A stretch of 64,000 nt of DNA, from contig OY970824.1 of the NCBI GenBank assembly GCA_963853835.1, positions 63,320,884-63,384,883 of the forward strand, read 5' to 3'. How positions within the stretch are numbered: the first letter of the stretch is position 1; each line of letters starts with the position of its first letter. Under the pieces are notes generated by a model. That model saw only the letters and a program-made list of their open reading frames with translations. It did not search any database and was not told where the DNA came from. Shown here piece after piece: positions 58,307 to 64,000 of this stretch. The position numbers were made by a program, and so were the translations under genes. The stretch is from Calendula officinalis. Taxonomy: Eukaryota > Streptophyta > Magnoliopsida > Asterales > Asteraceae.

Positions 58307-59667
58307 TGGGTTCATGCGAGAACACCTAGTTTGCGAGAACTGCGAGAACTAATCTTAACCACTTATTTATATTAGTTGTTTTTTTAATAAAAAAAGGGTA
58401 CTAAGGTCTTTTTGTTAAATTTCCTTTTAATTAATTATTTAATAAATTAACTAAATCTTTATAATATTTGCTTCCCTTAATTAAGCTATAAGGATAACAA
58501 AAATACCATTGAACAAATTACACCATTTAACAAATTATACAAGTGAACAGATTATTCTATCTATCAAATTATTACGGAGCTTTCTTTTTCCTTTTTCACA
58601 TGATCAAGATTAAAACCATCGTAGGTTTTAAGATTTCATCTTGGTGGTCATATTTATGATTATAATGAAAAAAATCCACGCTTACAAGCTTTAACACCAA
58701 TGGAAGCACGACCATTAAAAAGAGCCATCAATGAATACAAAATAAAATCTCAGTACAGAAACTAGTGAACAACCTAATATCACTAGTGAACAAACTACAT
58801 CGTGAACAATATTATAAAACAAAAATCAGCAAACACTAGTGAACAACTAGTGAACATTTAGTGAACAACTAGTGAACATTCAGTGAACAACTAGTGAACA
58901 TTCAGTGAACAACTAGTGAACAACCTCTTCCGCCGGAACCCTATATCGGCCGGCGGCGCCCTCGCCGGAAAACAGAAAACGGCAGAAAAAAGAGAAGGAA
59001 AGCGGATCTGGAAACCGAACACCATTGAACCACAATTTTTCACTGCCTCCCGTCATATGTTCATCGTTTATCAACAAAAAATGGCGGCAACTGAAACCCT
59101 AGATCTGGCGGTGGCGGAGAAGGCGGTGTCTGAGAAGACGGTGACGTAGCAGGCGATGGATGAGCATACTGTGGCGGAGAGGCGGTGGCGGAGCAGGCGG
59201 CCGGTAAACATCAAACCAGGAACATGGTGAGAAAACCTCCATAACATACACTTGTGTGTGTGAATTCCTGTTCATATGCGGAGGAGGTGGTGGAGATATT
59301 GTGGTCGTTGGTGGTGGCGGAGTTGTTTGTGGTTGTAGTCACCGGAGTTGTTGGAGAAGTTGCGGGCTTTGATGGAGAAAAGGGAGAAAAACTCCCAAAA
59401 AACACACAATTGTGTGTGTGGCCGATGATATGCGGGGAGGTGAGTACAGTTATGTTTTTTAAGTTTCCAATATGCCTATTAACTGGCAAAATTAATATGG
59501 GTGGTATAGTTTACTTTTTTGCCCTTTCATTCTAGTGTTTGAATTAATTAATGCCCCTTAATGACGAAAAAGTGATCATAATCTTGGCCACACATTCACC
59601 AGATCTAAAGGTTTAAATTTGTTCTCGTGGTTCTCGCAAACTAGGTTTTCTCGCATGAACCCACCAC
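58305..59667. mobile_element. (TA)n-bounded TIR element IV, 1.4 kb
   Basis: The left end is GGTGGGTTCATGCGAGAACA, and the right end in reverse complement reads GTGGTGGGTTCATGCGAGAA. About 55 bp of inverted repeat include AGAAC triplets at spacing 17 and 9. On the right only TATAATA follows, so the array lies on one side. The interior has a run of AACTAGTGAACA units (58760-58925) and GGCGGAGNNGGCGGT repeats (59105-59210). No transposase recognised. Confidence 0.75.
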
Positions 59668-60144
59668 TATAATACTAACCAGTCATCACTATCGAAGCTT
59701 CAATTTAACTTTATGTTCCTCGTCTGACCACGAACGAAGAAACCCTAAATCGAAAAAGAAAAAAAAAACTAGCGACTGCTGTGATTTCACCTTTTCTTGA
59801 GCAAATCGTCTGTAATATGTAAAGGATTAAGCATATCTCGTTGACATATTTCATCAATTTTGAAAAGGAATAAGCGATAAATCTGGAGACGTCGTTATCG
59901 AACTAGCCGGTTATTGTGCACACGAATGGAAATGGGTATCTGTTTTAAATTGGTGGGGATATGGAAGAAAGGTAAAGTTCCAATACTACCCCTAAAACAA
60001 CATAATATAAATGATTAATAGAAATTAATAATTAATAAATGGCATCTTTAATTTCAACCACAGATCAAAAAACGAACGGCCCAGATTATAAATTAAAATG
60101 GTTCTGTGGTTCTGTCGCTTAAAAGGGTTCTGCGCTGAATTGGA

Positions 60145-60147
<3 letters not shown>
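59668..60147. mobile_element. Right part of a fifth (TA)n-bounded element (V)
   Basis: The right end in reverse complement reads GTGTCCAATTCAGCGCAGAA, followed by AGAAC motifs at spacing 18 and 8 and then a (TA)n array. No matching left end was found; the 59668 border is simply where element IV stops. Element IV may have inserted into V, or V is truncated. Confidence 0.5.

Positions 60148-60215
<68 letters not shown>
60148..60215. repeat. (TA)n array right of element V
   Basis: About 34 TA units, then GGGGTTTAAGATG, which shows no AGAAC motifs and is taken as host sequence. Confidence 0.98.
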
Positions 60216-60218
<3 letters not shown>

Positions 60219-60579
60219 GTTTAAGATGTAAAATTATTAAATATAGGGACTAAAAGAATCAAACGTTGAAAGATGATTAAGTGGTTGGGGAAGAATAAGT
60301 GGTTGGAGTGACCTCCTAAAAAAATCATCTATTCCAATGATAAAAAGTTATTATAGAAGTTATTAAAATAGTAATAACCTCTTAAAAAAGCTCTCATTGG
60401 AGATGCTCTAATTCATGAGATTGATAATATTATAAAATAATGCTTTTTGAATAGTTTATATTTAAATTATTTTATATATACCTATTTTATAAAGAAAAAT
60501 CTTTATATAAAGAGGAAGGATTGTGATTTATACACTATAATATTTACTTCATTCATTATAGTCATTGCTTATTATAATA

Positions 60580-60843
60580 CTCCCTCCGTCCCTAAATAAA
60601 GTTCCCATTTGTGTTGGGCACAACATTTTAGGAGATGGTTAGTGGTGGGGTATTTGGTATTACTTTTGAATAAAATATAAATTTTGATTGGAGAGAGAAA
60701 GTGTTTTAAGAGATAGTTAGTGGTGAAAGTATTGGTAATAATATTATTATATTAAGTGGGTCCCTTAAGTTTGAGAAATGTGAACTTTATTTAGGGACAA
60801 AACTTGAAGGTGAAATGGGAACTTTATTAAGGGACGGAGGGAG
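60580..60843. mobile_element. Stowaway-type MITE, complete
   Basis: 264 bp, ends CTCCCTCCGTCCCTAAATAA / TTATTAAGGGACGGAGGGAG, TA on each side (60578-60579, 60844-60845). It is the reference copy for the broken element at 2310-2834. Confidence 0.93.
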
Positions 60844-61052
60844 TATATAATTAGCTATAACATTTTCAATATCTAATTTATAAATTAAAAAGTGTAATGT
60901 ACAAAAAAATTTCCATTGCTAAGGTTATGACCCAGTTGTCTCATATTGTGCTTTTAAATTTTGGGTAGCCCAATTATATCCAATCAATAATCGAGCTAAT
61001 AAATATTTAAAAGCCCAAGTTATCATTTTCATTGTCCATTTATTATGAATCT

Positions 61053-61225
61053 TTTTTTTTTTAATTAGGAAGTTAGTGATTCGAGCAGTGAGATCTATGC
61101 CTTCCTTCGAACCTTCCACCTTTTTTGTCCACGACGGGACTTGAACCCATGACCAATAGGTTGGTCATGAGCAACACCTTAAATTCTCCTTGGATATCAC
61201 TAGGCTACAAGTCTTGGGTCCTTAT
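61053..61225 (-). mobile_element. tRNA-derived SINE
   Basis: On the minus strand it starts GGACCCAAGAC and has a pol III A-box-like TAGCCTAGTGAT and the B box GGTTCAAGTCC about 60 bp later. It ends in an A-rich tail (T run at 61052-61062). The direct repeat ATTATGAATCT flanks it (61042-61052, 61226-61236). Head, B box, A tail and 11-bp duplication fit a plant SINE of about 170 bp. Confidence 0.88.
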
Positions 61226-61236
61226 ATTATGAATCT

Positions 61237-62180
61237 ACCCACTCGTGTTACTTAATTTAACGAAGATAAAAAAAACAAATAAATAAACAAATGACTAACT
61301 TGATGTTATGAAATATAAATATGTGTTGGGTAGTTTTTGTAATAGTTTGTAAAAAAAATGTAAAACTGTCAATTGTAATACGGTTATTTAATAAATTTTG
61401 TTTTCTTTTACTGTTTAATAATTTTGCTTATGTAATTTTCATTCTCTAAGGTAATTTTAATTACTATTTATCATCTTTCTCTTCTTCATTCCATCCACAT
61501 CAACGCTAAAGACAAGTAATCACCAAAATACAGATATTATTAATATTTACTTAGTTCATTATAATTATTATAAATATCAATTAAGAGAAATAATATATAG
61601 ATTTAAATATGAATCTACTATTGTATTTAACAAACAGACTGTGATACGTGCGGTTAAAGTGTTAAACTAATGAGAATGGGGAACTACATAACTTCATTTG
61701 TCAAAGCATAAAATACATTAGACATATTTTTAGGTTTATTTTGTATGCATATGCATAATTACCAAACAACCTAATATTACTTTAAGCATTTAAAACATGT
61801 TTAGGCAAATTACAACATAACGTAATGAGTTTCACTAAATTGTAGTAGTACGTAATAAGCATATTTTTCAACTTTTCAATGTAACAAGTTTTAATTTCGT
61901 TAATGTAATCCGCGGCCTATATTATAGGTGGTGTAAGTAGGCAATTTTTTGTTGTTGTTGTTGTTGTTGCTGCTGCTGCAATATCTGTTTTGTTGACTGG
62001 GAACGTGATTAGAAATGAAAACTAATGGGTTAAAGTTTAATATTTTTGAGTTTTAACGTATCTGTAATCTATGTCTATGTTTTTATTATATAATGCACTT
62101 ATATCTTTTTTAATTTAACAAAACTTAATTTTCAACAAATATACTTGCTGATTTGGGAAATATTTATATTTAGAAAAAGT
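61237..62180. other. Intergenic AT-rich DNA
   Basis: Holds only a short (TTG)n/(CTG)n run near 61951-61979. No coding region or element recognised. Confidence 0.45.
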
Positions 62181-62249
62181 TGACACACTCAGTACGAACA
62201 TATGACTTTCATGTTATTAGTCAAGACTCTAACCAACTAAGCTACTAAG
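62181..62249 (-). pseudogene. tRNA-Ile(AAU)-like relic or SINE head
   Basis: The minus strand reads TAGCTTAGTTGGTTAGAG (A box), an anticodon loop CTAATAA, and a weak T loop GTTCGTAC. It resembles tRNA-Ile, but the acceptor and T stems do not pair well, so it is not a working tRNA. No A tail or clear direct repeats were found. Confidence 0.6.
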
Positions 62250-62449
62250 ATAAATATTAAATATTTTAATATAATTACTTATATACCATATTATCTTTAT
62301 TAATCTTAAACATATATCATTTTATTGACCACCAATAACCACGAACATTACTCATAACTGTCAGCCACTACCATCACCCACTACCAAGTCTACCATAATC
62401 ACTACCGTTGTCATCACCATTACTACTTACCTTCACCCAACATCATATA

Positions 62450-62700
62450 CTCCCTCCGTCACACAAAAAAGTTTTCATTCTATTGGGCACAAAATTTTAG
62501 GAGATAGTTAGTGTTGGGGTCCTTGGTAATACTTTTGATTAAAATATAACGTTAGATTAGAGAGATAAAGTGTTTTAGTGGTGGAATTATTGATTAATAA
62601 TATTATTTTATTAAGTGAGTCTTTATATTTGAGAAATAAGATTTTTTTTTGGGACAAAATTATAAAGAGAAATTAGAAATTTTTTGTGGGAAGGAGGGAG
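62450..62700. mobile_element. Stowaway-type MITE
   Basis: 251 bp, left end CTCCCTCCGTCACACAAAAA, right end GTGGGAAGGAGGGAG, TA on both sides (62448-62449, 62701-62702). The interior matches the copy at 60580 (GGGCACAA, TTTTAGGAGATAGTTAGTG). Confidence 0.9.
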
Positions 62701-62702
62701 TA

Positions 62703-64000
62703 TATTGTAATTGTTTATTATTTATTGTAAGATGACATATTCTACCAATATGGATCCGATCTTATTAGAATACCTACCAAAAATGGGTTTACTTTTTAGA
62801 AAGTAATTTAGGCCAACCAAAAAAAGTCAACAAGTATATCTTGTACTCATATGACACAAACAACCCAGAATCTTCCACAAGATTTTATGAGAATAACATA
62901 TTACTTTCACTTAGGCATATATCTTGTTTTAATATAAGCTAACTATGAAAAAAAAATGCTTGCAATAGATAAAATAAAATAAATTATATTTATTGGTTAA
63001 GATTAATAGTCTAATACCAACTAATGAATATCAACAAGCAAAATCGATATTAGACTAAAAATCATCAATATTCAAGAAAGTTTTACAATTACATTTTATG
63101 GTGATACTTTATAGTTACTTGGCTGTTAAATAATTGATGGTAAAGTATCACATATTCAGCGTTAATCTTGCTTAAAAATGGCCTCAAGTATTGTGAATTT
63201 GTGATTATCAAAATATTTTATTTAAATTGAAATTTTCATTTTTCTTGGTGAAGTTCCTATATTAAATGAGTTTAAGTTCATTTATTACATTTTAAGATAT
63301 ACTTTTAAGGCATGTATTTGTCATATGTATTACAATGGTGAAAGTCTTTTGAGATAGTTTCGTATACGATCATCTTATAATTTAAAAACTATCCAAATAA
63401 CAAGACAGAAAGTATATGTGTAGACTGTAGTTATACACGTTGCACATACATTAAAGAGTGAGTTAGTGTTATTGTGCGTGTTTAAAATGTTAGAGGGCTA
63501 AAATTATATATTTATTTTATTTGTTTTTATTTGCTACACATAAATTATATACATTAAAATTACAACAATATTAACTCTAAAAATATAAGAAAATAGTTTA
63601 AAACCCATTAACCTAAAAATTAAGTGTATGGCTAACATTAGAGAATCTTAGTCACCAATCTTTTCTAAGATTGAGAGTTGAATGGATATGTGTCTGCCAC
63701 TGTCAACTTTGGTTATTATGCCCGTCAACCCGTTTTGCCTTCACTACATTACCGTTGTAGTTACAGGTGTAATTTATAAACTAACTAAAAGATTATGATA
63801 ATTTAAATGTAAGGGCTAATACATTGGGTGATTATCGTAATTTCCAAACAAATTATGCTTAGTCATTGTTTTTTTGTTTATTAATGTTATAATTATACTT
63901 ATAAAACCTGTCATTTAAGTCACTAGTAATTATATATATATTTTTAATCGGTGACAAAATAATGACATGACTATTATTTATATATGTGAAAAATATTAAG
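62703..64000. other. Intergenic AT-rich DNA to the window end
   Basis: No coding region, RNA gene or repeat terminus recognised. Confidence 0.45.

Noticed and set aside
61951..61979. (TTG)n/(CTG)n run as a coding repeat
   Set aside because: Short microsatellite without a surrounding open frame.

Overview
The window is plant nuclear DNA from a eudicot. The evidence is spliced GT-AG genes for plant-specific families (VAMP727-type R-SNARE, TOM9, germin-like, hemerythrin-HHE), long AT-rich intergenic DNA, and a dense mix of Copia, Gypsy, TRIM, Helitron, hAT, Mutator-like, Stowaway-like and SINE elements. An asterid (possibly Asteraceae) is plausible from the style of the retroelements, but no species can be named. 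Prokaryotic features such as operons, CRISPR arrays or ribosome binding sites are not expected and were not seen.

Layout. 1-2.1 kb: 5' part of a Copia element on the minus strand, entering from beyond the left edge. 2.3-2.8 kb: a MITE inside a MITE. 3.5-5.6 kb: four-exon minus-strand gene for a thioredoxin/GST-like plus hemerythrin protein. 7-9.7 kb: two foldback MITEs, the second carrying a solo Copia LTR with perfect target-site duplication. 9.8-19.1 kb: a 9.3-kb Copia-derived block (leader, LTR, pol, gag, leader, broken LTR) lying between two copies of the same MITE flank, so the locus was rearranged. 21-31.6 kb is the gene island: TOM9 (+), VAMP727 (-), ATP synthase inhibitor IF1 (+), a germin-like protein (+), a small unrecognised exon pair (-), and an EF-hand/zinc-finger protein (-). 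32.3 kb: an intact TRIM. 34.6-35.5 kb: a decayed DIVARICATA-like MYB gene. 35.7-38.3 kb: two Helitron termini, a hAT MITE and a helicase relic.

38.9-60.2 kb is the most unusual part. Several terminal-inverted-repeat elements abut long (TA)n arrays. Their ends differ in sequence but share one layout, three AGAAC motifs at spacings of 17-18 and 8-9 bp. Three of them (I, II, III) lie end to end, separated only by (TA)n. Element II contains a complete 8.3-kb Gypsy element. A minus-strand Helitron-like unit (55.4-about 58.2 kb) carries a helicase relic and intron-containing fragments of two unrelated host genes, a RINGv (MARCH-type) ubiquitin ligase and a DRP2-type dynamin PH domain, side by side in the same orientation.

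60-64 kb holds Stowaway MITEs, a tRNA-derived SINE with an 11-bp target duplication, a tRNA-Ile-like relic, and AT-rich DNA without recognisable genes. The host genes are independent transcription units. The only close arrangement is the head-to-head VAMP727/IF1 pair, whose start codons are about 870 bp apart.
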